Source: Aestuariibaculum suncheonense (GTDB lineage Bacteria; Bacteroidota; Bacteroidia; Flavobacteriales; Flavobacteriaceae). From it: a stretch of DNA of 64,000 nt. The position numbers and the translations under genes were made by a program. The notes beneath the pieces were generated by a model, which saw only the letters and a program-made list of their open reading frames with translations, searched no databases and was not told the origin of the DNA. Shown piece after piece: positions 37,001 through 45,305 of this stretch. Each line of letters begins with the position of its first letter. Positions within the stretch are counted from its first letter, which is position 1. The stretch spans positions 315,459 through 379,458 of the forward strand of contig NZ_JACVXC010000002.1 in NCBI RefSeq assembly GCF_014596935.1. The letters are read 5' to 3'.

Positions 37001-37684
37001 ATGAAAACAATCATTATTATTGGTGGAAGTAAAGGTATTGGTCATGCTATTTTGAATCAACTTATAGACACACATAAAGTTATAAACCTGAGTCGATCTG
37101 CTCCAGAACTTCTACACGCCAATTTACAACATATTACGTTTAATGTTTTAACAGATGAGTTACCACCTATTGAGGTAGCCGATGCTTTAATATACTGTCC
37201 TGGTAGTATTAATTTAAAGCCTATTTCCAGAATATCACTTGGTGAATTCAGAGAAGATTTTGAAATTAATGTTTTGGGCGCTATTAAAGCAATTCAGCAC
37301 TACTTACCTGTTTTAAAACAAAGCAAAAACCCATCCATTGTATTGTTCAGTACGGTAGCAACAAAATTAGGCATGCCCTTTCATGCCAGCGTAGCCACAG
37401 CGAAATCGGGTATTGAAGGTCTAGTGAAATCTTTAGGAGCAGAACTCGCTCCAAGCATCAGAATTAATGCCATAGCCCCATCGGTAACCGATACCGAATT
37501 AGCTTCAAAATTACTTAGAAATGAAAAAATGGTTGAAACCATTACGGAACGTCATCCGTTAAAAAAAATATTAAAACCTGAAGAAGTTGCTGAAATGGCC
37601 GTATTTTTAATTTCCGATAAATCGTCGTCCATGTCAGGACAAATTTTCCAGATGGATAATGGCATCGTAACATTTAAAATTTAA
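37001..37684 (+). CDS. Classical SDR oxidoreductase
   Basis: 227 residues. NAD(P)-binding IIIGGSKGIGHAI (about 4-16) and a short-chain dehydrogenase core. The catalytic Ser is in VLFSTVATKLG (about 113-123). The canonical Tyr-x-x-x-Lys is not present in its usual form: the expected site reads HASVATAKSG, so the Tyr position is occupied by another residue and only the Lys remains. It may therefore be a variant enzyme. The ending MSGQIFQMDNG is typical. It lies within photolyase unit 2. Confidence 0.82.
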   Translation: MKTIIIIGGSKGIGHAILNQLIDTHKVINLSRSAPELLHANLQHITFNVLTDELPPIEVADALIYCPGSINLKPISRISLGEFREDFEINVLGAIKAIQHYLPVLKQSKNPSIVLFSTVATKLGMPFHASVATAKSGIEGLVKSLGAELAPSIRINAIAPSVTDTELASKLLRNEKMVETITERHPLKKILKPEEVAEMAVFLISDKSSSMSGQIFQMDNGIVTFKI

Positions 37685-37706
37685 AAAAGCAAATACATAT
37701 CATCCG

Positions 37707-38252
37707 ATGAAAAAATCAATTTTAATCCTAATCACCATGTTTTCATTCTTTACAAAATCTAACGCACAGGCCACGCCTGCTGAATCTATTTACGATATAA
37801 AAATCAACAGTCTTGAAGACGAACCCGTCAATTTATCAACCTTTAAAGGTAAAAACATACTGTTTGTTAATGTGGCTTCGAAATGTGGATTTACGGGACA
37901 ATACGAAGATTTGCAAAAGCTTTACGATACTTATCAAGACAACCTAATGATTATTGGAGTGCCTTGCAACCAGTTTGGTAGTCAGGAGCCGGGAACCGCT
38001 GATGAAATTCAAACATTCTGCCAACGAAACTATGGTGTAACGTTTTTAATGACCGAAAAAGTTGATGTTAAAGGCGACAACCAACATCCGCTATACCAAT
38101 GGTTGACTAAAAAATCAAAAAATGGAAATATGGATACCACGGTAAAATGGAACTTCCAAAAATATTTAGTGAATGGTAACGGGCAACTGGTTGACTATTA
38201 TCTGTCAGCCACACAGCCTTTAAGCGATAAAATCACACAACATTTACAATGA
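37707..38252 (+). CDS. Glutathione peroxidase-family thiol peroxidase, exported
   Basis: 181 residues. An N-terminal hydrophobic signal (IILITMFSFFTKSNAQ-like, cut near 21) precedes the GPx fold. The peroxidatic Cys is in NVASKCGFTGQY (about 50-61), the Gln in PCNQFGSQEPG (about 90-100) and the Trp/Asn in VKWNFQKYLV (about 147-156), completing the catalytic tetrad. Bacterial Cys-GPx enzymes usually use thioredoxin. It would detoxify (lipid) hydroperoxides, useful under photo-oxidative stress. It overlaps the tspO ATG by four bases. Confidence 0.92.
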   Translation: MKKSILILITMFSFFTKSNAQATPAESIYDIKINSLEDEPVNLSTFKGKNILFVNVASKCGFTGQYEDLQKLYDTYQDNLMIIGVPCNQFGSQEPGTADEIQTFCQRNYGVTFLMTEKVDVKGDNQHPLYQWLTKKSKNGNMDTTVKWNFQKYLVNGNGQLVDYYLSATQPLSDKITQHLQ

Positions 38253-38710
38253 AAATTCTAAAGTATTTTTTAGGTTTTCTGATCGTCAATTACGGAGCGT
38301 TAGCTTTAGGAGCCTGGTTAATGCAAAACGGACCGCAATCGGAATGGTATCTCAATTTAAACAAAGCACCCTGGACACCTCCTGGGTGGGTCTTTGGTAC
38401 GGCATGGAGCATGATTATGCTATGCTTTTCGGTGTACATGGCGTTTTTGTGGCCGAGCGATTCATCAAAAAAAGTAAAATCATTATTTACCGTTCAATTC
38501 TTACTGAACGTAGGCTGGAATTTTGTGTTTTTCAACCAACATATGGCAGGTCTTGGGCTACTGGTTATTTTGTTACTAACAGCCGTAGTTTGTGTTTTTC
38601 AATATGATTACCGCAAAGTACTGGGTTTAAAATCTTTGTTGATAACACCTTATATGCTGTGGCTCTTTATTGCAAATTCGCTTAACTTATACATTTGGCT
38701 TTACAATTAA
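38249..38710 (+). CDS. tspO: TspO/MBR-family membrane protein
   Basis: 153 residues with five membrane helices. The family markers are WYLNLNKAPWTPPGWVFGTA (about 32-51) and LNVGWNFVFFNQH (about 88-100). TspO proteins bind porphyrins and other tetrapyrroles and are linked to light- and oxygen-dependent regulation and tetrapyrrole degradation. Its place between glutathione peroxidase and photolyase fits a photo-oxidative stress role. It overlaps the upstream gene by four bases. Confidence 0.92.
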   Translation: MKILKYFLGFLIVNYGALALGAWLMQNGPQSEWYLNLNKAPWTPPGWVFGTAWSMIMLCFSVYMAFLWPSDSSKKVKSLFTVQFLLNVGWNFVFFNQHMAGLGLLVILLLTAVVCVFQYDYRKVLGLKSLLITPYMLWLFIANSLNLYIWLYN

Positions 38711-38713
38711 ATT

Positions 38714-39175
38714 ATGAAGATTTACACCTTACATAGAAAGCAAAACCTCCCTATTAGCGTAGACGAGGCCTGGGCTTTTTTTTCAGATCCTAAAAATCTA
38801 AAAACCATCACGCCCGATTACATGAGTTTCGATATCCTTTCCGGTGCCGATCGCCACATGTTTTCAGGTCAAATTATTCAGTATATCGTCACGCCTATTT
38901 TAGGCATAAAAACCAAATGGGTTACCGAAATTACTCATGTGGTCGACAAACATTATTTTGTAGACGAGCAACGGTTCGGACCTTACAGTTTATGGCATCA
39001 TAAACATTTTATAAACCCCATTAATGGTGGGGTCGAAATGGAAGATATTGTTGACTACAAACTTCCTTTAGGTTTTATTGGGCAACTCGTTCACCCTATA
39101 ATTGTTAAACCCAAACTTGAAGAAATTTTCACTTACAGAACTAAAAAACTAGAAGCCCTTTTCGGAACACTTTAA
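38714..39175 (+). CDS. SRPBCC-family (START-like) ligand-binding protein
   Basis: 153 residues with a helix-grip pattern: N-terminal LPISVDEAWAFFSDPKNLKT (about 13-32), the central beta-sheet segment KTKWVTEITHV, and GVEMEDIVDYKLPLG, ending with a long C-terminal helix. Members hold hydrophobic ligands or act as cyclases; this type is often found with SDR proteins near photolyase genes. The ligand is unknown. It lies three bases after tspO and is immediately followed (no gap) by the photolyase gene. Confidence 0.85.
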   Translation: MKIYTLHRKQNLPISVDEAWAFFSDPKNLKTITPDYMSFDILSGADRHMFSGQIIQYIVTPILGIKTKWVTEITHVVDKHYFVDEQRFGPYSLWHHKHFINPINGGVEMEDIVDYKLPLGFIGQLVHPIIVKPKLEEIFTYRTKKLEALFGTL

Positions 39176-40483
39176 ATGAAAAAAACAATAAATATATTCT
39201 GGTTTCGTCGCGATTTAAGACTTCTTGATAACCACGGCTTGTTTGAAGCGTTATCCAGCGAACACCCTGTTTTACCTATTTTTATTTTCGACACAAAAAT
39301 CCTTGATAAACTCCCAAAAAACGATGCCAGAGTTACCTTTATTTTTGATACACTTCAACATATCCGATTAACACTTCAAAAACAACATGGCAAATCTTTG
39401 GCCATTTACTACGGCAAACCTTTAGAGGTTTATAAAACCATTTGCGAAACCTATCATGTTCAAACGGTGTTTACCAATCACGATTACGAGCCGTATGCTA
39501 AGGAACGAGACGCTTCAGTTGAAACTTTCTTAAAATCAAAAAACATCAACTTTAAAACCTTTAAAGATCAGGTTATTTTTGAGCGTGATGACATAACAAA
39601 ATCGGATGGTAATCCTTATGTAGTTTACACACCATATATGAAGGTTTGGAAATCCACATTTAAAAATCAAAACCTTAAAACCTTTCCCAGTGAATCCCTC
39701 TTAAATCATATTATTGATGATGACTCCCTATTAAATATCGATTTGCAAACCTTAGGATTTTCACGATCCAATCAAAAGATTGAAGAATACACAGTAACAC
39801 CTGAACTTATTGCTAATTATGAAGATACAAGAAATTTTCCAGCCTTAGACACTACTTCAAAATTAGGCCCTCACCTGCGCTTTGGCACCGTAAGTGTTAG
39901 ACAAATGGTCACTAAAGCGAACCAATCTAAAAATGAAGTCTTTCTTCAAGAATTAATTTGGCGTGAGTTTTTCATGCAAATTTTATGGCATTTCCCTCAT
40001 ACGGTCACTGAAAGTTTCAAACCCCAATACGACAGAATAGTCTGGAGAAATGATGAAGAAGAGTTTAAAGCATGGTGCGAAGGAAACACAGGTTATCCTC
40101 TTGTAGATGCCGGCATGAGACAGCTCAACCAAACCGGATTTATGCATAATCGCGTCAGAATGTTGGTGGGTAGTTTTTTATGCAAACACTTATTAATCGA
40201 TTGGCGTTGGGGTGAAGCCTATTTCGCAGAAAAATTACACGATTATGAGATGGCTAGTAATGTTGGAAACTGGCAATGGGTAGCCGGATGTGGTGTAGAT
40301 GCTGCGCCTTACTTCAGAATATTTAATCCGACGACACAAATTGAAAAATTCGACAAAAATTTAAAATATATTAAACAATGGGTACCCGAATTTCAGGAAC
40401 TCACCTACCCTCAACCTATAGTAGATCATAAATATGCTCGTGAACGTTGCTTAAAAGTCTATAAAGAAGCCTTGACAGATTAA
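39176..40483 (+). CDS. phrB: Class I deoxyribodipyrimidine photolyase (CPD photolyase)
   Basis: 435 residues. FWFRRDLRLLDNHGLFEAL (about 9-27) opens the antenna domain. The FAD domain has LGPHLRFGTVSVRQM, ELIWREFFMQILWHFP, NTGYPLVDAGMRQLNQTGF, MHNRVRMLVGSFL and NVGNWQWVAGCGVDAAPYF, with the Trp residues of the electron-transfer chain and the Asn near flavin N5. This matches light-driven repair of cyclobutane pyrimidine dimers. It starts one base after the SRPBCC stop and ends unit 2. Confidence 0.95.
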   Translation: MKKTINIFWFRRDLRLLDNHGLFEALSSEHPVLPIFIFDTKILDKLPKNDARVTFIFDTLQHIRLTLQKQHGKSLAIYYGKPLEVYKTICETYHVQTVFTNHDYEPYAKERDASVETFLKSKNINFKTFKDQVIFERDDITKSDGNPYVVYTPYMKVWKSTFKNQNLKTFPSESLLNHIIDDDSLLNIDLQTLGFSRSNQKIEEYTVTPELIANYEDTRNFPALDTTSKLGPHLRFGTVSVRQMVTKANQSKNEVFLQELIWREFFMQILWHFPHTVTESFKPQYDRIVWRNDEEEFKAWCEGNTGYPLVDAGMRQLNQTGFMHNRVRMLVGSFLCKHLLIDWRWGEAYFAEKLHDYEMASNVGNWQWVAGCGVDAAPYFRIFNPTTQIEKFDKNLKYIKQWVPEFQELTYPQPIVDHKYARERCLKVYKEALTD

Positions 40484-40564
40484 AAAGTAAGTGTAAAATG
40501 ACAAAAATCACATCTTAAATAGTCTTTATTTTATAACTTTAGAAGAACTAAAACTAATAAAATT

Positions 40565-42232
40565 ATGACTGATTTAGATATTGCGAAAACAGTTACTCTA
40601 AAACATATAACCCAAATTGCTGAAAAATTTGGCATCAATCCTAATGACATTGAAATGTACGGAAAGTACAAAGCCAAAATTCCTTTAAAATATATTGACA
40701 AACAAAAAGCATCTAATAGCAATCTGATTCTTGTCTCTGCTATCTCACCTACACCTGCCGGCGAAGGTAAAACCACTATGTCTATTGGGCTATCAGAAGG
40801 TTTAAACAGATTAAACAAAAAAACAACTGTGGTTTTACGAGAACCTTCATTAGGTCCGGTTTTCGGCATTAAAGGCGGCGCTACTGGTGGTGGCTATTCG
40901 CAAGTGCTTCCAATGGAAGATATTAACCTTCATTTTACAGGCGATTTTTCAGCTATAGAAAAGGCTCACAATCTACTTTCCGCCATTATAGACAATAACA
41001 TTCAAAGCAAAACAAATTCATTACAATTAGACCCCAGAACTATAAGCTGGAAACGTGTTATGGATTTAAACGACCGTGCTTTAAGACGTATTATTGTGGG
41101 ATTAGGAGGCATAACTTCGGGCATACCAAGAGAAACCGGATTTGATATTACTGCAGCCTCCGAAATTATGGCCATTCTTTGCTTAGCACAAAATATTACC
41201 GATTTAAAAGCTCGTTTAGGTAATATTTTTATTGGCTACACATTTAGCAAGACCCCTATTTATGCAAGAGATTTAAAAGCGGAAGGCGCCATGGCTGCTT
41301 TGTTAAAAGATGCTATAAAACCAAATTTAGTTCAAACAATAGAAGGCAATCCTGCTATTATACATGGCGGCCCTTTTGCTAACATCGCCCAAGGAACCAA
41401 CTCGGTAATTGCAACCCTTATGGGGATGTCTCATTCTGAATACACCGTGACCGAAGCAGGTTTTGGTTTCGATTTGGGAGCTGAAAAATTCTTCGACATT
41501 AAATGCCAAAGTGCCGGGTTAAAACCTAAAGCTGTCGTGCTAACCACGACCATTAGAGCCTTAAAATATCATGGTGGCGCCGATTTAAAATCATTAACCG
41601 AAGAAAATATTGAAGATTTAAAAAGCGGACTTCCTAATCTGGAAAAACATCTGGAAAATATTACTAAATTTAATGTTCCTGCTGTTATTGCCATTAATAA
41701 ATTCTCAAGTGATACCGAAAATGAAATAAATGTCATTAAAGCATTTGCTAAGCATAAAGGCGTTAAAATTGCCTTAGCTGATATTTGGGCTAAAGGTGGC
41801 GAAGGCGCTTTAGATTTAGCAAAACAAGTTATTGAAGTTGTTGAAACAAATAATGCCGACTTCAAACCGTTATACGACTGGAATACTCCTGTCATGTCTA
41901 AAATAGAAACTATTGCAAAAGAAATTTACGGAGCCGAACATGTAGACTACACTCCTAAAGCCAAAGCCAACCTTAATAAAATCTCAGATTTAGGCCTTGA
42001 GAAACTACCAGTTTGCATTGCTAAAACTCAGAAATCGCTAAGCGACAATCCTAAATTATTAGGTAGACCAAAAGATTTTATTATTACTGTTAGAGAAATT
42101 GAAATCGCATCAGGAGCTGGCTTTTTAATTCCAATTACCGGAGATATCATGCGTATGCCTGGTCTCCCCTCCCAGCCTGCTTCTGAACATATCGATATTA
42201 ATGACGATGGCGAAATTACAGGGTTATTTTAA
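40565..42232 (+). CDS. fhs: Formate-tetrahydrofolate ligase
   Basis: 555 residues, cytoplasmic. It makes 10-formyl-THF from formate, THF and ATP for one-carbon metabolism. The P-loop is TPAGEGKTT (about 63-71), followed by REPSLGPVFGIKGGATGGGY (about 91-110) and the C-terminal GDIMRMPGLP motif that contacts folate. The length matches the family. A weak -7 element (TAACTTTA) lies at 40534-40541. It is a single gene with a terminator shared with the convergent murA. Confidence 0.97.
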   Translation: MTDLDIAKTVTLKHITQIAEKFGINPNDIEMYGKYKAKIPLKYIDKQKASNSNLILVSAISPTPAGEGKTTMSIGLSEGLNRLNKKTTVVLREPSLGPVFGIKGGATGGGYSQVLPMEDINLHFTGDFSAIEKAHNLLSAIIDNNIQSKTNSLQLDPRTISWKRVMDLNDRALRRIIVGLGGITSGIPRETGFDITAASEIMAILCLAQNITDLKARLGNIFIGYTFSKTPIYARDLKAEGAMAALLKDAIKPNLVQTIEGNPAIIHGGPFANIAQGTNSVIATLMGMSHSEYTVTEAGFGFDLGAEKFFDIKCQSAGLKPKAVVLTTTIRALKYHGGADLKSLTEENIEDLKSGLPNLEKHLENITKFNVPAVIAINKFSSDTENEINVIKAFAKHKGVKIALADIWAKGGEGALDLAKQVIEVVETNNADFKPLYDWNTPVMSKIETIAKEIYGAEHVDYTPKAKANLNKISDLGLEKLPVCIAKTQKSLSDNPKLLGRPKDFIITVREIEIASGAGFLIPITGDIMRMPGLPSQPASEHIDINDDGEITGLF

Positions 42233-42234
42233 TT

Positions 42235-42269
42235 AAAAAAAAGTGCAATTAAAACTGCACCTTTTTTTT
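42235..42269. terminator. Bidirectional terminator between fhs and murA
   Basis: AAGTGCA (42241-42247) pairs with TGCAC-CTT (42256-42263), with an A-run on the left and T-run on the right. Confidence 0.75.
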
Positions 42270-42289
42270 ATAATTTTAGAGTTTATAAA

Positions 42290-43600
42290 TTAATCTAAAC
42301 GCTCAATTTTAGCACCTATAGCACGTAAACGCTCATCAATATTTTCGTAACCTCGATCAATTTGTTCTATATTTTGGATTGTAGACGTCCCTTTGGCTGA
42401 AAGCGCAGCAATTAACAAGGAAACACCAGCACGAATATCCGGAGAAGTCATGGTCATGGCTTTTAAAGTCGATTTAAAATCATGCCCAATAACGGTTGCC
42501 CTGTGCGGATCACAAAGAATGATTTTAGCCCCCATATCGATTAATTTATCGACAAAGAATAAGCGGCTTTCAAACATCTTCTGATGAATTAATACACTAC
42601 CTCTTGCCTGAGTAGCCACAACCAACACAATACTTAATAAATCGGGTGTGAAACCTGGCCAAGGCGCATCTGAAATGGTTAAAATAGAACCATCAATAAA
42701 ACTCTGAATTTCGTAACCATCGGTATGTGCGGGAATATGAATATCGTCACCTTGTTTTTCAACAGTGATCCCTAATTTTCTAAATACACTTGGAATAATT
42801 CCTAAATCGTTCCAGGACACATTTTTAATGGTAAGCTCACTTTTGGTCATCGCAGCCAAACCAATCCAGCTACCAATTTCAATCATATCTGGTAACATAG
42901 TGTGATCTGTTCCACCTAAACTTTCAACACCGTCAATAATTAGCATGTTAGAACCAACACCACTTATTTTAGCGCCCATTCTGTTCAGCATTTTACATAA
43001 CTGCTGTAAATACGGCTCACAAGCTGCATTGTAAATCGTCGTTTGTCCTTCGGCTAAAACAGCTGCCATGACAATATTAGCGGTTCCGGTTACCGAAGCT
43101 TCTTCTAGTAACATATAAGAGCCTTTTAATCTGTCTGCTTCAACACCGTAAAATTGTTCCTCTTTACTGTAACGAAATTTAGCCCCTAAATTAATTAGTC
43201 CTTCGAAATGTGTATCTAAACGACGACGACCTATTTTATCACCTCCCGGTTTTGGAATATATCCTTTGCCAAAACGCGCTAAAAGTGGTCCAACAATCAT
43301 GATAGACCCACGTAATCCACGACCATCAACTTTAAAAGCTTCAGATTCCAGATACTCTAAATCAACTTCGTCAGCTTGAAAGGTATAAGACCCTTTTCCT
43401 ATTTTTTCAATTTTAACCCCTAAATTTCCTAAAAGGGTTATTAGTTTATTCACATCCACAATATCCGGTATATTGTGAATGGTAACCTTTTCAGGAGTTA
43501 ATAAAACAGCACATAAAATCTGTAGGGCTTCGTTTTTGGCTCCTTGAGGCTGGATACTTCCTTTTAATTTGTGGCCTCCTTCAATTTTAAATGTTCCCAT
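42290..43600 (-). CDS. murA: UDP-N-acetylglucosamine 1-carboxyvinyltransferase MurA (Asp at the fosfomycin-target Cys)
   Basis: 436 residues. It transfers enolpyruvate from PEP to UDP-GlcNAc, the first committed step of peptidoglycan synthesis. Lys22 in AKNEA is the conserved catalytic-site Lys. The active-site loop reads PKPGGDKIGRRRLDTH, so residue 121 is Asp where E. coli has Cys115. The same exchange occurs in mycobacterial and chlamydial enzymes and makes them insensitive to fosfomycin, which alkylates the Cys. The start MGTFKIEGGHKLKG is the expected one. The gene lies six bases downstream of the DUF4290 gene, so they are co-transcribed. Confidence 0.96.
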   Translation of the reverse strand: MGTFKIEGGHKLKGSIQPQGAKNEALQILCAVLLTPEKVTIHNIPDIVDVNKLITLLGNLGVKIEKIGKGSYTFQADEVDLEYLESEAFKVDGRGLRGSIMIVGPLLARFGKGYIPKPGGDKIGRRRLDTHFEGLINLGAKFRYSKEEQFYGVEADRLKGSYMLLEEASVTGTANIVMAAVLAEGQTTIYNAACEPYLQQLCKMLNRMGAKISGVGSNMLIIDGVESLGGTDHTMLPDMIEIGSWIGLAAMTKSELTIKNVSWNDLGIIPSVFRKLGITVEKQGDDIHIPAHTDGYEIQSFIDGSILTISDAPWPGFTPDLLSIVLVVATQARGSVLIHQKMFESRLFFVDKLIDMGAKIILCDPHRATVIGHDFKSTLKAMTMTSPDIRAGVSLLIAALSAKGTSTIQNIEQIDRGYENIDERLRAIGAKIERLD

Positions 43601-43606
43601 AAATAA

Positions 43607-44257
43607 TTAGAAGCGTTTTCTTTGACGGTTTGATGTATTACTCTTTTTGTGATGTCCGCCTTTTTTACTGACAAACTTTGTCTTGCTTCGCATTAAGCTG
43701 GAAGCATCAGACAAGTCTTCTTCAGAATTTTTTAAATTGATTTTTCCTTCGGAAAGTTCATATAAGTGACCGTAAATCACATCGTCTTCAACAGTATCTT
43801 TATTCCAATTTAAAAAGCATTTTTTCATGTGGTTAGCAATGGTGTAGGTTAAGGCTTCTTTAAGCTCACCGTCTTCCCAGGTATTAGCCACATCAATCAT
43901 GGTTTTTATATTGTTTCCGTAGAAACGGTATTTAGGAAAATTTTGGGGATATTTCATAGGCTCAGGACGCTCTTCTAAAAGCTCTTTTGTAGGCTTTTCG
44001 TATGGCGAATCGGCATCTAATTCAAAATTAGACATCATAAATAACTGATCCCAAAGTTTATGCTGAAAATCAGGCACATCTCGTAAGTGTGGTTGCATGT
44101 TTCCCATAACAGCAATAATAGCCTTAGCTACTTTGTTTCGTTCTTCCTTAGTCTCACGAGACTTGGCATAGTTAATCATTTTTTGAAGATGACGTCCATA
44201 CTCAGGTATAATTAAGTGCTCGCGCTCGGTATTGTATTCTAAATTGTCTATTATCAA
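43607..44257 (-). CDS. DUF4290 protein
   Basis: 216 residues, soluble. It has the typical LEYNTEREHLIIPEYGRHLQ start (4-23) and a conserved HLRDVPDFQHKLWDQLFMMS stretch. It ends in a basic, Arg/Lys-rich tail (GGHHKKSNTSNRQRKRF). DUF4290 proteins are widespread in Bacteroidota and regularly placed upstream of murA. Their function is not known. The gene is six bases upstream of murA on the same strand. Confidence 0.9.
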   Translation of the reverse strand: MIIDNLEYNTEREHLIIPEYGRHLQKMINYAKSRETKEERNKVAKAIIAVMGNMQPHLRDVPDFQHKLWDQLFMMSNFELDADSPYEKPTKELLEERPEPMKYPQNFPKYRFYGNNIKTMIDVANTWEDGELKEALTYTIANHMKKCFLNWNKDTVEDDVIYGHLYELSEGKINLKNSEEDLSDASSLMRSKTKFVSKKGGHHKKSNTSNRQRKRF

Positions 44258-44324
44258 AATAATATGTGTAGAGTTAAAAATTTTTGCATGTAGTTGTTAT
44301 GCTAGTGCAAAATACAAAAAAAAA

Positions 44325-44618
44325 CTAAAGACTTATGACGCCTTCTATTTTTTCTGCTACTTCTTTATACTTGGCAATTACAGCATCAGGATCAGACATG
44401 CACAAGTTAATGGAAACACTGGTGTATTTACCGTTTTTTGAAGCTGTTGTGTTAATAACAGCTCCCATATTATCAAAAATAGCTTCTAAATCTGCTATTT
44501 TATCCGTATCAGTTTTTACAATAAATTTATACAGGTATTCAGACGGCCAGCTTGCTGTTTCAAATAATTGTTCTCTTAATTTTTTATAAAATTCTTCTGA
44601 ATTTGAAGGTGTACTCAT
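44325..44618 (-). CDS. DUF493 (YbeD-like) protein
   Basis: 97 residues from the ATG at 44618 (MSTPSNSEEFYKKL). The in-frame start at 44639 adds seven residues without similarity to the fold and is less likely. It has an alpha/beta ACT-like fold: FIVKTDTDKIADLEAIFD, then SKNGKYTSVSINLCMSDPD. It resembles E. coli YbeD, whose role is unclear. It is a single gene. Confidence 0.82.
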   Translation of the reverse strand: MSTPSNSEEFYKKLREQLFETASWPSEYLYKFIVKTDTDKIADLEAIFDNMGAVINTTASKNGKYTSVSINLCMSDPDAVIAKYKEVAEKIEGVISL

Positions 44619-44765
44619 AATCATTCTTATATATTGCAAATATAAGCTTATATAACTTTATAGCACCTTATTTTGAGTTGTAAAAATTGAACTGAAGCAA
44701 TCAACGGCATCTGTATTTTTTTTATAACAGTTAAATTCCGAATTTTACAGCAAAATTGAACAGGT

Positions 44766-45305
44766 TTGAGTACTAAAAAAATTGTCATTACTGGCGGACC
44801 CGGAACCGGAAAGTCTTCTTTAATAAATGAACTTATTAAACGAGGACATACTTGCCTTGAGGAAATTTCGCGTCAGGTTATTCTTGAAGCTCAAAAAGAA
44901 GGCATCGACCAATTATTTTTAACCAATCCGTTATTGTTCAGCGAACAGCTTTTAAAAGGCAGAACACAACAATTTGAAGAAGCCAAAACGTATTCAGCTG
45001 AGACTATTTTCTTTGATCGCGGGGTTCACGATGTTATAGCTTATATGAATTTTATAGGCGACAGCTATCCGCAACATTTTATTGAGGCCTGCAAAAATTC
45101 GATTTATGATGGTGTATTCATTTTAAAACCTTGGGAAGCTATTTACACCTCAGATAACGAGCGTTATGAAAGTTTCGAGCAAGCTTTACAAATACACGAC
45201 CATTTATTAAACACCTACAGTAGTTACAATTATAATTTAATTGATGTGCCTTTTGATACGATTGAAAACCGTGCAGATTACATTTTAAATGCTATAAAAA
45301 TGTAA
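44766..45305 (+). CDS. P-loop AAA-type ATPase/kinase-like protein (AAA_28)
   Basis: 179 residues from TTG 44766. The Walker A motif is ITGGPGTGKSS (about 8-18). The Walker B-like segment is TIFFDRGVHDVIAYM (about 79-93). The size and layout match the small nucleoside/ribosyl-kinase-like AAA_28 proteins. The substrate is not known. The TAA is followed directly by the recQ ATG, so the two are coupled. Confidence 0.8.
   Translation: MSTKKIVITGGPGTGKSSLINELIKRGHTCLEEISRQVILEAQKEGIDQLFLTNPLLFSEQLLKGRTQQFEEAKTYSAETIFFDRGVHDVIAYMNFIGDSYPQHFIEACKNSIYDGVFILKPWEAIYTSDNERYESFEQALQIHDHLLNTYSSYNYNLIDVPFDTIENRADYILNAIKM

Noticed and set aside
37707..38252. Selenocysteine-type glutathione peroxidase
   Set aside because: The active-site codon is TGT (Cys in SKCG), not TGA, and no SECIS element is needed.
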